Below are positions 52,860-62,152 of a stretch of 64,000 nucleotides of DNA, in pieces. Positions within the stretch are counted from its first letter, which is position 1. Every line of letters begins with the position of its first letter. The translations under genes and the position numbers were made by a program. Source of the stretch: Lachnospiraceae bacterium (lineage in GTDB: Bacteria > Bacillota > Clostridia > Lachnospirales > Lachnospiraceae); contig JAAUZC010000010.1 in NCBI GenBank assembly GCA_014804795.1, positions 171,205-235,204 on the forward strand, read 5' to 3'. The notes under the pieces are model-generated. The model worked only from the letters and a program-made list of their open reading frames with translations. It ran no database searches and was not told where the DNA came from.

Positions 52860-53699
52860 ATGAAAGTAGGTATTATTGGCGCTGGTACAATGGGTTCCGG
52901 TATTGCGCAGGCATTTGCGATGACTGACGGTTACGAAGTATGCCTTTGCGATATCAAGGAAGAGTACGCTGAGGGCGGCAAAGCAAAAATCCAGAAGAAC
53001 ATGAATTTCCTTGTCGGCAAGGAAAAGATCACACAGGAAAAAGCTGATGAGATCATGGGCAAAATCACAACAGGCTTAAACGGCATCTGCACAGACTGCG
53101 ACCTGATCGTGGAAGTTGCTCTGGAAAATCTTGAGATCAAGAAAAATATTTTTACCGAGCTGATGGGCATTGTGAAAAAGGACTGCATGTTCGCATCCAA
53201 CACTTCTTCTCTTTCCATCACAAAGATCGGTGAGGGGCTTGACAGACCGATGATCGGTATGCATTTCTTCAACCCTGCTGACAGAATGAAACTGGTAGAG
53301 GTGATCAAAGGCGAAAACACCCCTCAGGAAATGGTAGATAAGATCGTTGCCATCGCAAAAGAGATCGGCAAGACTCCTGTAGAAGTAAAGGAAGCTCCGG
53401 GCTTTGTTGTAAACAGAATTCTGATTCCGATGATCAATGAAGCAATCGGCGTTCTGGATGCAGGAACAGCTTCCGCAGAAGATATCGATGTGGCTATGCA
53501 GCTTGGTGCATCCCATCCTATGGGACCTCTGCATCTTGGCGATCTGATCGGACTGGATATCTGCCTTGCTATCATGGAAGTGCTTTACACAGAGACAAAG
53601 GATGAGAAGTACGCTCCCCAGCCTCTGTTAAAGAAGATGGTAGAAGAGAAGAAACTCGGCAGAAAGACAGGCGTTGGTTTCTTTGACTACTCTAAGTAA
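52860..53699 (+). CDS. hbd: 3-hydroxybutyryl-CoA dehydrogenase
   Basis: 279 residues. GIIGAGTMGSGIAQAFA is the NAD-binding loop at residue 4, SNTSSLSITKIG and GMHFFNPADRMKLVEVI contain the catalytic Ser, His and Glu of the 3HCDH family; LGRKTGVGFFDYSK is the usual C-terminus. Reduces acetoacetyl-CoA. SD AAGGAGG. Confidence 0.96.
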   Translation: MKVGIIGAGTMGSGIAQAFAMTDGYEVCLCDIKEEYAEGGKAKIQKNMNFLVGKEKITQEKADEIMGKITTGLNGICTDCDLIVEVALENLEIKKNIFTELMGIVKKDCMFASNTSSLSITKIGEGLDRPMIGMHFFNPADRMKLVEVIKGENTPQEMVDKIVAIAKEIGKTPVEVKEAPGFVVNRILIPMINEAIGVLDAGTASAEDIDVAMQLGASHPMGPLHLGDLIGLDICLAIMEVLYTETKDEKYAPQPLLKKMVEEKKLGRKTGVGFFDYSK

Positions 53700-53737
53700 G
53701 AAGATTTATAAATTATATCAAATGGAGGAAATAAATC

Positions 53738-54904
53738 ATGGATTTTTCTTTATCTAAAAAACATGAAATGGCAAGAACTCTTTTCAGAGAATTTGCTGAA
53801 AAAGAAGTAAAGCCTTTAGCGCAGGAAGTTGACGAGACAGAAGAATTCCCCCGCGCAACAGTCGAGAAAATGGCAAAGGCGGGCTTTATGGGTATTCCTG
53901 TGCCGAAAGAGTACGGCGGACAGGGCTGTGACATCTTAACATATGCTATGTGTGTGGAAGAGCTTTCCAAAGTCTGCGGTACGACAGGCGTTATCGTTTC
54001 CGCACATACTTCTCTTTGCTGCGATCCTATCCTGACTTACGGTACGGAAGAGCAGAAACAGAAATACTTACCCGATCTGGCAGCAGGCCGCAAGATCGGT
54101 GCATTCGGTCTGACAGAGCCCGGCGCAGGTACTGATGCCCAGGGTCAGCAGACAAAGGCTGTTTTAGAGGGAGATGAGTGGGTACTTAACGGTTCCAAGA
54201 TCTTCATCACAAACGGTAAGGAAGCTGATGTATATGTTATTATCGCTGTAACAGGCGTTGTTGAAAAACGCGGCAGAAAGCAGAAAGAAATTTCCGCATT
54301 TATCGTAGAAAAGGGAACACCGGGATTCACTTTCGGTACAAAGGAAAAGAAGATGGGTATCCGCGGTTCTTCCACTTATGAGCTGATCTTCACAGACTGC
54401 CGTATCCCGAAAGAGAATATTTTGGGACAGCAGGGCAAGGGCTTCGGTATTGCAATGCATACTCTGGACGGCGGACGTATCGGTATCGCTGCACAGGCAC
54501 TTGGTCTTGGTGAGGGCGCACTGGAAAGAACGATCGAATATGTAAAAGAAAGAAAACAGTTTGGCCGTGCTATTGCCCAGTTCCAGAATACACAGTTCCA
54601 GCTTGCTGATATGGCAACAAAGGCACAGGCTGCGCAGCTTCTTGTTTACAAGGCAGCGGCAACGAAAGATCAGTATACAAAGGATCACAAGACTTCTTAC
54701 GGCGTGGAAGCTGCTATGGCAAAACTGTATGCGGCAGAGATGGCTATGGAAGTTACCACAAAGGCTGTACAGCTTCACGGCGGTTACGGTTACACAAGAG
54801 AGTACGATGTAGAGCGTATGATGCGTGATGCTAAGATCACAGAGATCTACGAAGGTACATCCGAAGTTCAGAGAATGGTAATCTCCGCGTCATTGCTTAA
54901 GTAA
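53738..54904 (+). CDS. bcd: Butyryl-CoA dehydrogenase
   Basis: 388 residues, acyl-CoA dehydrogenase family: [16 protein letters not shown] (FAD/substrate), [57 protein letters not shown] and [14 protein letters not shown] with the catalytic Glu. With EtfBA forms the electron-bifurcating complex that reduces crotonyl-CoA and ferredoxin. SD ATGGAGGAA. Confidence 0.96.
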   Translation: MDFSLSKKHEMARTLFREFAEKEVKPLAQEVDETEEFPRATVEKMAKAGFMGIPVPKEYGGQGCDILTYAMCVEELSKVCGTTGVIVSAHTSLCCDPILTYGTEEQKQKYLPDLAAGRKIGAFGLTEPGAGTDAQGQQTKAVLEGDEWVLNGSKIFITNGKEADVYVIIAVTGVVEKRGRKQKEISAFIVEKGTPGFTFGTKEKKMGIRGSSTYELIFTDCRIPKENILGQQGKGFGIAMHTLDGGRIGIAAQALGLGEGALERTIEYVKERKQFGRAIAQFQNTQFQLADMATKAQAAQLLVYKAAATKDQYTKDHKTSYGVEAAMAKLYAAEMAMEVTTKAVQLHGGYGYTREYDVERMMRDAKITEIYEGTSEVQRMVISASLLK

Positions 54905-55028
54905 GACGGCAAGCCGTACGAGATGCATGAGAGCCCTGCTTGCAGGAGCGAACATGCAGAGAGGACGGCGCAGAGCGGTGCAACGCGCACCGCGAGCGAG
55001 GAAATCACAGATTTCCGAGCGCCGTCTT
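54903..55028 (+). repeat. Multibranched inverted-repeat element between bcd and etfB
   Basis: AAGACGGC (54903-54910) pairs with GCCGTCTT (55021-55028). Inside are CGGTGC/GCACCG, GGAAATC/GATTTCC, CCTGC/GCAGG and GCATG/CATGC stems. The stretch is 126 nt with many CG and GC pairs, unlike its surroundings, and contains no gene. Confidence 0.6.
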
Positions 55029-55066
55029 ACAGAATAGAAAGAAAATAAAAAAGGAGAGAAATTACA

Positions 55067-55849
55067 ATGAAAATTGTTGTTTGTGTAAAACAGGTGCCTG
55101 ATACAAAGGGCGGCGTAAAATTCAATCCCGATGGTACGCTGGACCGTGGCGCAATGCTTGCTATCATGAATCCTGATGACAAAGCAGGTCTGGAAGCAGC
55201 TCTTAGATTAAAAGATCAGTATGGTGCAGAAGTTACAGTTGTTACAATGGGTCTGCCAAAAGCAGAAGAAGTGCTGCGTGAAGCACTGGCAATGGGTGCC
55301 GACAAAGGTATCCTTGTAACAGACAGAGTTCTCGGCGGCGCAGATACATGGGCTACATCCCAGACACTGGCAGGCGCTATCCGCAATCTGGAATATGACC
55401 TGATCATCACAGGCCGTCAGGCTATTGACGGTGATACCGCACAGGTTGGTCCTCAGATTTCCGAGCATCTGAATATTCCTGTTATCAGCTATGCACAGGA
55501 TATCAAGATCGAGGGCGACAGCGTGATCGTACAGCGTCAGTATGATGACAGATATCATGTACTGAAAGCACAGATGCCCTGTCTGATCACAGCGTTGGCT
55601 GAGTTGAATGAGCCCCGTTATATGACGCCCGGCGGAATCTTTGATGCTTACGATGCAGAGATTACCGTATGGGGCAGAGCTGATCTGAAAGATGTAGAAG
55701 ATTCCAACCTTGGTCTGAAAGGTTCACCGACACAGATCGCAAGAGCATCCGATAAGGTAAGAAAGGGCGCAGGCGAGAAAGTAACCCTTGGTGTTGCGGA
55801 ATCCGTAGACTATATCGTAGATAAGCTGAAAGCTAAACACGTTATATAA
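55067..55849 (+). CDS. etfB: Electron transfer flavoprotein, beta subunit
   Basis: 260 residues. VCVKQVPDTKGGVKFNPDGT and the family block DLIITGRQAIDGDTAQVGP, GSPTQIARA. Binds AMP or the second FAD in bifurcating Etf. Partner of EtfA, 21 nt downstream. SD AAGGAGAG. Confidence 0.96.
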   Translation: MKIVVCVKQVPDTKGGVKFNPDGTLDRGAMLAIMNPDDKAGLEAALRLKDQYGAEVTVVTMGLPKAEEVLREALAMGADKGILVTDRVLGGADTWATSQTLAGAIRNLEYDLIITGRQAIDGDTAQVGPQISEHLNIPVISYAQDIKIEGDSVIVQRQYDDRYHVLKAQMPCLITALAELNEPRYMTPGGIFDAYDAEITVWGRADLKDVEDSNLGLKGSPTQIARASDKVRKGAGEKVTLGVAESVDYIVDKLKAKHVI

Positions 55850-55870
55850 AAAATTAATGGAGGTTCAATC

Positions 55871-56914
55871 ATGAATATTCAAGATTATAAAGGAGTATTT
55901 GTCTTTGCCCAGCAGGTAGACAATGTACTCAGCGGAATTGCTTTGGAATTAGTAGGCAAGGGAAAAGACCTTGCAAAAGATCTGGGCGTAGAAGTAACGG
56001 CTGTTCTTGTTGGCGCAGGTGTTGCTCCTTTAGCTGACGAACTGGCTGAATATGGTGCAGATAAAGTTATCGTTGTAGATGACCCTGAACTGAAAGAATA
56101 CAGAACAGAGCCGTATGCTCATGCACTGGCATCTGTTATTAATGAGTACAAACCTGAGATTTTCCTGATCGGCGCTACAGCGATCGGACGTGACCTCGGC
56201 CCTCGTGTATCTGCAAGAATCCACACAGGTCTGACAGCAGACTGCACACAGCTTGAGATCGGTGATTTCCCGATCAACCCGATTCCGGGCAGAGAGCAGC
56301 TTCATAACCAGCTTTTGATGACCCGTCCGGCATTCGGCGGAAATACAATTGCAACGATCGCATGTCCTGAATTCCGTCCTCAGATGGCAACTGTTCGTCC
56401 GGGCGTTATGCAGAAAGCTCCGAGAGAAGAAGGCAGAAAAGCAGAGGTGATCAATTACAATCCCGGCTTTACACCCGATAACAAGTATGTTGAAATCCTG
56501 GAAGTAGTGAAGGCTGTTTCCGATACAGTGGATATCATGGATGCAAAGATTCTTGTTTCCGGCGGCCGTGGCGTAGGAAGCCCTGAGAACTTCAAGATTC
56601 TGGAAGAACTGGCGGCAGTACTGGATGCTACAGTAAGCTGCTCCCGTGCTGTTGTGGATGCGGGCTGGAAACCGAAAGATCTGCAGGTTGGCCAGACCGG
56701 TAAGACTGTTCGTCCGAATGTATACTTTGCAATCGGTATCTCCGGTGCGATTCAGCATCTGGCAGGTATGGAAGAGTCCGATATCATCGTTGCGATCAAC
56801 AAAGACGAGACAGCTCCTATTTTCGACGTAGCTGACTACGGTATCGTTGGCGATCTGAATAAGATCGTTCCGGCTCTGACAGAGAAACTGAAAGAAGCTA
56901 TTGCGAATAAATAA
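55871..56914 (+). CDS. etfA: Electron transfer flavoprotein, alpha subunit
   Basis: 347 residues. The FAD domain at the C-terminus: SGGRGVGSPENFKILEELAA, SRAVVDAGWKPKDLQVGQTG, ISGAIQHLAGM. The N-terminal domain has LIGATAIGRDLGPRVSARI. With EtfB moves electrons between NADH, Bcd and ferredoxin. Last gene of the operon. Confidence 0.96.
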   Translation: MNIQDYKGVFVFAQQVDNVLSGIALELVGKGKDLAKDLGVEVTAVLVGAGVAPLADELAEYGADKVIVVDDPELKEYRTEPYAHALASVINEYKPEIFLIGATAIGRDLGPRVSARIHTGLTADCTQLEIGDFPINPIPGREQLHNQLLMTRPAFGGNTIATIACPEFRPQMATVRPGVMQKAPREEGRKAEVINYNPGFTPDNKYVEILEVVKAVSDTVDIMDAKILVSGGRGVGSPENFKILEELAAVLDATVSCSRAVVDAGWKPKDLQVGQTGKTVRPNVYFAIGISGAIQHLAGMEESDIIVAINKDETAPIFDVADYGIVGDLNKIVPALTEKLKEAIANK

Positions 56915-56937
56915 AAAGGGTAAAATATAATAGAGTG

Positions 56938-56977
56938 AAAGTCCCAATTAGGATCGGGTAACCTGTTGGGACTTTTA
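56938..56977 (+). terminator. Terminator of the butyrate operon
   Basis: AAAGTCCCAA and TTGGGACTTT, 10 bp, with an 18-nt loop, followed by TATT. Confidence 0.85.
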
Positions 56978-57108
56978 TTCATTTTCGGAAATATTTGAAA
57001 TGCAATTGAGATTTTTATTTATATAAAAGCGAATGATATAGAATAAGATTTTAGAGAAACAGAAAATAATAATGTCGTAGTAGAAAGGGTTATACGGGAT
57101 CGGTAAGT

Positions 57109-57753
57109 ATGGGCACAGTCATCTATCAGGCGGTTGATATAACCGCGGGATATGGGAAAAAAATCGTATTAAAAAATTTGTCTCTGGATTTGGAGCAAGG
57201 GAGCTGCACGTTTATTGTAGGAGCGAACGGCAGTGGGAAATCTACATTATTTTCTGTTTTGACGGGCATAAAAAAGATGAGGAGCGGGCAGCTTCTGATA
57301 GATGGGAAAATAGCAGAAGCAAGGCAGCTGCAAAAACAAATCGGGTATGTGCCGCAGGATAATCCGCTTTTTGCGGAACTGACGGTAAAAGATAATCTGC
57401 TTTTGTGGTATGGCGGAAAAGAGGCATTACAGAAAGAGCTGACGGGGGGAGTAATAGAGAAACTGGGATTGAATGAAGTATTAAAGAAAAGGGTCAGCAC
57501 GTTATCCGGCGGGATGCAGAAAAGAGTCAGTATCGGCTGTGCCATGGCGGGCAATCCCCGGATCTTGATCATGGATGAGCCGGGAGCGGCGCTTGACCCG
57601 GAATGTAAAGAGATATTGTATGCTTATCTGGCCGACTATAGAAAAGCAGGCGGAACAGTGCTGATGTCTTCCCATGAGAAAGCGGACCTGGAGATGGGAG
57701 ATATGGTGTATCTGTTGAGTGAGGGGAGACTGAAAGAGAGGAACACTATTTGA
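57109..57753 (+). CDS. ABC transporter ATP-binding protein
   Basis: 214 residues. Walker A GANGSGKST at 38-46, Q-loop IGYVPQDNPLFAELTV, signature STLSGGMQKRVSIG, Walker B ILIMDEPGAALDP and H-loop SSHEKADLEMGD. It resembles the CcmA/NatA-type exporters for ABC-2 permeases. It heads an operon with a membrane-anchored protein and two ABC-2 permeases. No promoter is clear in 56978-57108. Confidence 0.93.
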   Translation: MGTVIYQAVDITAGYGKKIVLKNLSLDLEQGSCTFIVGANGSGKSTLFSVLTGIKKMRSGQLLIDGKIAEARQLQKQIGYVPQDNPLFAELTVKDNLLLWYGGKEALQKELTGGVIEKLGLNEVLKKRVSTLSGGMQKRVSIGCAMAGNPRILIMDEPGAALDPECKEILYAYLADYRKAGGTVLMSSHEKADLEMGDMVYLLSEGRLKERNTI

Positions 57754-59159
57754 TGGAAAATAGAAAGAGACAAAATATCATCATAACCTGTGTTTCAGCA
57801 GTAGTATGTCTGACAGCGGCAGGGCTTATAGCAAGAGCGGTTTTATTGCAAAAGAACCCTCTTACGGAAGGGCTTATTAATTTGTCGAAAGAGGTGACAG
57901 CACTGGAATCAGAAATGGGAAAACATTTCTGGAGTGATGCGATCGATCAGATCGGAAGTGAAAATATACAGGCAGAATATTCTGTCAATATCGGCGGAAT
58001 TCCCGAACTGCAGAATATCACGGTTGGGATTGACGGAAGAACAGACAGGGACATGGAGCGGAAACTTTTCAATACAGAAGTTGACATAAGTGTGGCAAAT
58101 ACAGAGATTGCGGCGGCATCTTTGGGAGGAACAGCAGATACACTTTATTTGCAGATGCCGTCTGTCTGGTCGGGAAGCATTGTGTTGGATACAGAGAATG
58201 TAAACGGACAGTGGAATCGCTCGGCGGCAAAGAAGCAGCTTCAGTTACTGGCAGGACAGGAGCTTGCTGTTGATTACAGAATAGATGCAGATTTATTTCA
58301 AAGTTTTTCGGTGGCTTCCTTTTCAGCTGTTGATTTTCTGGAAGAAAACAGTGAAGTATTGAAATCTTTGTATGAGAATATGGAAGTCATAAAAGTGCAG
58401 AAAGCGCAGAAAGAAGGAAAGCTTAGCGGGAAACAGGCGGAGAGCCTGATAAATTATGTACTGGAGGATGCACAGGGTGAGCAGATAGAAACAACCTGCT
58501 ATCTTGTCATTTTGCAGGAAAAAGAACTGAAAGAGATTATAGCAGATTGGACGGGAAATCTGCGATTGGGGGTATACCTGGATTCGGAAAAGCGGATTGT
58601 CAGAATTTGCACATTGCCGGAAGAACTTCTTGTGGCGAAGACCGGTGAGGGGGAAATTGCCATCAATTTGACAGGAAGAGAATCCACGATAGACAGTCTG
58701 GAAGTAAGTTTCTGTATTTCAAATGGTGATACAGAGACAGCTGAAATTTTTCATGATAAAGTCAGCATAGAAGGAAATATTGTGATAGAAAGGAAACAAG
58801 GGGCGACGGCCTTTTATCAAGTGGAGTGCAGCGGTTCCCTGACCGATCAGAAAAATGTGTGGGAACTTTCACTGGCGGGAAGCGTGCAGGGCGATCGGAT
58901 CAATATCGGGGAAAAAACCAGAGCGGAGACGAAAGTCTCTCTGGAAGTGGAAAGTCTTGTATTAAAATTGCAGAGCGAAGTGATCTGCAGAGGAAGCGGC
59001 AGAGTGGAATTTGCACCGCTTGAGGAAAAAATACAGATATCATCTGGAAAAGAGTATCGGATCGCAGAAATGAATGAGGTGGAGACGGCACTGTTTTTGG
59101 CGGAATGTACTAAAAATGTTTATGAAAATTACAGCGGATATATGAGGCTGATGCCGTAG
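57753..59159 (+). CDS. Membrane-anchored protein of the ABC exporter operon
   Basis: 468 residues from ATG 57753, which overlaps the previous stop (TGATG). One N-terminal membrane helix (NIIITCVSAVVCLTAAGLIA), the rest predicted extracellular with many beta strands and no known motif. It contains a repeated pattern of VNIGGIPELQNITVGIDG-type strands. Perhaps an extracytoplasmic partner of the permeases. No family is recognised. Confidence 0.6.
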   Translation: MENRKRQNIIITCVSAVVCLTAAGLIARAVLLQKNPLTEGLINLSKEVTALESEMGKHFWSDAIDQIGSENIQAEYSVNIGGIPELQNITVGIDGRTDRDMERKLFNTEVDISVANTEIAAASLGGTADTLYLQMPSVWSGSIVLDTENVNGQWNRSAAKKQLQLLAGQELAVDYRIDADLFQSFSVASFSAVDFLEENSEVLKSLYENMEVIKVQKAQKEGKLSGKQAESLINYVLEDAQGEQIETTCYLVILQEKELKEIIADWTGNLRLGVYLDSEKRIVRICTLPEELLVAKTGEGEIAINLTGRESTIDSLEVSFCISNGDTETAEIFHDKVSIEGNIVIERKQGATAFYQVECSGSLTDQKNVWELSLAGSVQGDRINIGEKTRAETKVSLEVESLVLKLQSEVICRGSGRVEFAPLEEKIQISSGKEYRIAEMNEVETALFLAECTKNVYENYSGYMRLMP

Positions 59160-59217
59160 AATATGTCGAACTGTGGAAATATGCGGGAGTTTAGGAATAA
59201 AACCGGAAAGGGAATAC

Positions 59218-60447
59218 ATGAGACAGTATATTAAAATGGAGGCAAAACGCTTTTTTTATACACTGCCCGGATTTTTTTTAGCTCTGTTTACCACAGCACT
59301 TTTTGTGATAGTGGTTGTTTTTCTGGCAAAGAATATTTTACCGGAAGTATTGGAAGTGAGACCTTTTCAGGTTGGATTGTGTGTGGAAGGGGAGGATTTC
59401 ACAGCGGCTTATATCAGAGAATATATAGGGCAGATGGAGAGCACGGAGGGACTGGTCAACTTTCGGGAGATACCGTTTGAAGAAATTCAAAACATTCAGG
59501 TGACACCACCCGAAATGCAGGAGATATCAGATCAGAAAGTTCAGATGATTCTGGAAAGGGAGGAATTGACAGCCTGCATTATCATTCCGGAGAGGACCGC
59601 AGAATCTATTATGGACGGAACGAATATTCCGGTTCGGGTAGTTATGGGGGCGGGGACAGAGAATACGGAACGCTATCTGCAAAAACGGCTGCTTACATTG
59701 CTGACAGAATGTGGTGCGGCGCTGATAGATGTACCGCAGGCCGAGACACTGCTGTTGTATGAAATGCAGATGGAAAGCCCGGAAGAGATTGGAAGGATAT
59801 TGGATTTGTTTCATTTTGGACTGGTTTTGGAGCGGGAAGATTGGTTTGACAGGGAAACAATCAGCGCTTTTGGCAGCATAGATATAAAAGAGTACTATCT
59901 GGCGGCAGGACTGACGCTGCTGTTACTGTTCTGGGGATTGGGGAGCGGAAGCTTTTTCAGGGAGCAAGGGAAAAATCTGCCGCTGCTTTTGGAAAGGCAG
60001 GGACTTCCCCTTATTTATCAACAAAGTGTAAAACAAATCCTGTTTTTTATGCTGTACCTGATTCCGGTAGTACTGTTTTTGGTTCAATCAAAAAGTATAA
60101 AAGCGGCAATTCCTCTGTTGCTTTGCGGCATGATGCTGTCTTTACAGTGCGGCTTTTTCTTTGAACTCGCACCAACGGCAGCAAGTGGAGTGGTTTTGAA
60201 CAGTATCTGGGGATTTGCAGGATTTCTGGGAGCCGGCGGCGTACTGCCTTCTGTATTTTTGCCGAAATTTTTAACGGGGATATGTGACAGGCTTCCGGCC
60301 GGAATCTGTATGGAACTGTTGTTACAGAATGCAGCAGGAAAAAGAGGCGCAGGCGGAAATGTGGTGTGGCGCTGTCTTTTGTGGTGCCTGATTTTCGGTA
60401 TATCGGGCCAGCTTGTTTTTTACGGAAAGCAGCGGAGCAAAGTATGA
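59218..60447 (+). CDS. ABC-2-type permease
   Basis: 409 residues from ATG 59218 (GGGAATAC upstream). A first helix (LPGFFLALFTTALFVIVVVF) is followed by a large outer domain with no clear motif, then five more helices after residue 230 (LAAGLTLLLLFWGLGSGSFF). This is the ABC-2 (YhaP/YhgE-like) plan. Overlaps the next gene by 4 nt. Confidence 0.7.
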   Translation: MRQYIKMEAKRFFYTLPGFFLALFTTALFVIVVVFLAKNILPEVLEVRPFQVGLCVEGEDFTAAYIREYIGQMESTEGLVNFREIPFEEIQNIQVTPPEMQEISDQKVQMILEREELTACIIIPERTAESIMDGTNIPVRVVMGAGTENTERYLQKRLLTLLTECGAALIDVPQAETLLLYEMQMESPEEIGRILDLFHFGLVLEREDWFDRETISAFGSIDIKEYYLAAGLTLLLLFWGLGSGSFFREQGKNLPLLLERQGLPLIYQQSVKQILFFMLYLIPVVLFLVQSKSIKAAIPLLLCGMMLSLQCGFFFELAPTAASGVVLNSIWGFAGFLGAGGVLPSVFLPKFLTGICDRLPAGICMELLLQNAAGKRGAGGNVVWRCLLWCLIFGISGQLVFYGKQRSKV

Positions 60448-61691
60448 AAAGAGCGGGAATCTATCTTTGGATGATGATAAAAAGGATGGGAAAACATCCT
60501 GTATACTGGTTTTTGCTATTGCTGTTTCCGGCAGCGGTTTTTGCTGTGCCAAAATTTAACAGGGCAGCGGACGAAGAGCGGATACCGGTAGGATATGTGA
60601 TGGAGGAGCAGTGCGGGCAGACGGAGGCCGATGAGACGGCGCAGAAAGATCAGGATAGCTATGATCAATATCTGCCAAAGCTGCTGGAACATGAATTGTC
60701 AGAAGGCACGGACAGTATAGCAAAGACTTCCGAATGGTCAGAGCCGGCGGCGATTCAGGGAGAAAGAGAAATTGCGGAGACGGACAGTATATTTAAATAT
60801 ATAAAATATACTGATATAAATAAATTAAAAGAAGATATAGAAACGGGAGAAGTATCCTGCGGTGTTGTTTTTCATGAAAATTTTACAGAGAAGCTCAGAC
60901 AGCAGGATTATTATCATTGCATTACATTATATCTGCCCGAGGGTATGAACGTGGGAGGTATGGTGCAGGAGGATCTTTTTCGGAGAGTCTACCGGGTATA
61001 TTCTGCGGTCTGGTATGCGGAATTATTGGAGTCGTATGGCAGCCGGATCACACCGGAAGAGGTACTTCAGAAATTTTCTGAATATCAGAAAGAAGGGAAA
61101 GTATTTGAGGTAGATTATAAAGTGCAGGCTGAAAACAATGAAACACTTTATCATTATTCAGAAAACGGAAAAGAGGTTTCTATTTTGTCTTTGCGCGGCA
61201 TTCTTGCATTTCTGACACTTATGTCAGCTTTGCTGGGAGCGCTGGACGGGAGCAGGGACAAAAAGAGAAATTCCGGAAAAGGCATATCCTGTCCTCAAAG
61301 TCTGACTATGGCCGCCGCAGGAGCGCCGATTCTAATGGCAACACTGTTTTTGGTAAGCGGCATGCTGTATTATGATTTTAAAATGACATATGTGTCATAT
61401 ATAGACGGGCAGGCAGGTGAGAGTGCAGGTATAGCTTTAAACAGATTGATACAGGCGAAAATGTTACCGGAACTGAGCAGCGCTTTCTTATATGGTTTTG
61501 TATTATGGCTGCTTGCAGTGATGATCAGCAGACTTTTGCCCGAAAAACTGCTGGAGGGGGCTATGCCATGCTTTTTATTGATCGTACTTTTGTGCTGTCC
61601 AATCTTTTTTGATCTGGGTGAGACGATTCCGATGATCGGGCATCTGTCAAAACTGTTCCAGATTACGTGGTATCTGGAATTTTGGGGATGA
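60444..61691 (+). CDS. ABC-2-type permease
   Basis: 415 residues from ATG 60444. Same plan as the previous gene: first helix (PVYWFLLLLFPAAVFAVPKF), outer domain, then helices after 250 (LRGILAFLTLMSALLGALDG, APILMATLFLVSGMLYYDF). With the ATPase at 57109 it completes an exporter of unknown substrate. The invertible segment begins 9 bp after its stop. Confidence 0.7.
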   Translation: MKRAGIYLWMMIKRMGKHPVYWFLLLLFPAAVFAVPKFNRAADEERIPVGYVMEEQCGQTEADETAQKDQDSYDQYLPKLLEHELSEGTDSIAKTSEWSEPAAIQGEREIAETDSIFKYIKYTDINKLKEDIETGEVSCGVVFHENFTEKLRQQDYYHCITLYLPEGMNVGGMVQEDLFRRVYRVYSAVWYAELLESYGSRITPEEVLQKFSEYQKEGKVFEVDYKVQAENNETLYHYSENGKEVSILSLRGILAFLTLMSALLGALDGSRDKKRNSGKGISCPQSLTMAAAGAPILMATLFLVSGMLYYDFKMTYVSYIDGQAGESAGIALNRLIQAKMLPELSSAFLYGFVLWLLAVMISRLLPEKLLEGAMPCFLLIVLLCCPIFFDLGETIPMIGHLSKLFQITWYLEFWG

Positions 61692-61699
61692 AATTTCTG

Positions 61700-61725
61700 T
61701 TCGTAGATTAGGATAATCTGTGAAA
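61700..61725. repeat. Left inverted repeat of the invertible segment
   Basis: 26 bp that match 62098-62123 in inverted orientation with one mismatch (T at 61704 against C). The core AGATTAGGATAATCT is itself a 6-3-6 dyad, as in site-specific recombinase crossover sites. Confidence 0.85.
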
Positions 61726-61992
61726 ATGAACACTCTTTCTCTGTGTTTTGAGAATTCCCCCATAATTCTGACCAATTATTTGACCATAAATAGAAAAATT
61801 TTTCTGTTTTGTTTTTTTAAAAGCTATGTCTGTAAAATGTACTGTTTAAGACATTTATGGAATATTTCATAAAGAATTTTTTGAGGTAATCTGACTGCTT
61901 ATTCTGACCATCTACCGGAGAAAATGACATGATTTTTTTGCTGTTTTTTGGGCTTTTTGGACAATCAAAAGATGCTCTCAGGGAAAAAGAGA

Positions 61993-62021
61993 TTGACTGT
62001 GACAAGTAAAAATTGTATAAT
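61993..62021 (+). promoter_or_regulatory. Promoter inside the invertible segment
   Basis: TTGACT (61993-61998), 17-bp spacer, TATAAT (62016-62021): 11 of 12 consensus matches. Start near 62028 gives a leader of about 125 nt that reads through the right inverted repeat to the first NusG-family gene. In this assembly the switch is therefore in the ON orientation. Confidence 0.85.
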
Positions 62022-62097
62022 TAATTAGTTTAAGGGGAAAATCATTACTAATATTGAAAGAAATTATTTTTATTGATATATATTGAAATATTTTAGA

Positions 62098-62123
62098 TTT
62101 CACAGATTATCCTAATCTGCGAA
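62098..62123. repeat. Right inverted repeat of the invertible segment
   Basis: Inverted copy of 61700-61725 with one mismatch; ends 29 bp before the start codon of the first NusG-family gene. Confidence 0.85.
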
Positions 62124-62152
62124 ATAAAAAATCCCGTAGGGAGGAGTTGGCC

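Larger units (their letters stand above)
61700..62123. other. Putative invertible promoter segment (424 bp)
   Basis: Two 26-bp inverted repeats flank 372 bp of AT-rich, gene-free DNA that contains a near-consensus promoter pointing right at the NusG-family genes (see 61993). If the segment flips, that promoter would point left into the 3' end of the exporter genes. TTCTGACCA occurs twice inside (near 61757 and 61906). No recombinase gene is in the window. Confidence 0.75.

Noticed and set aside
61817..62005. Small minus-strand open frame inside the invertible segment
   Set aside because: No SD, no recognisable features and low-complexity AT-rich DNA; the segment is better explained as promoter DNA.
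61700..62123. The segment as a miniature transposon (MITE) or IS remnant
   Set aside because: Not fully excluded, but no target duplication is evident, the repeats have an internal recombinase-like dyad, and the segment carries a well-formed promoter aimed at the next operon.
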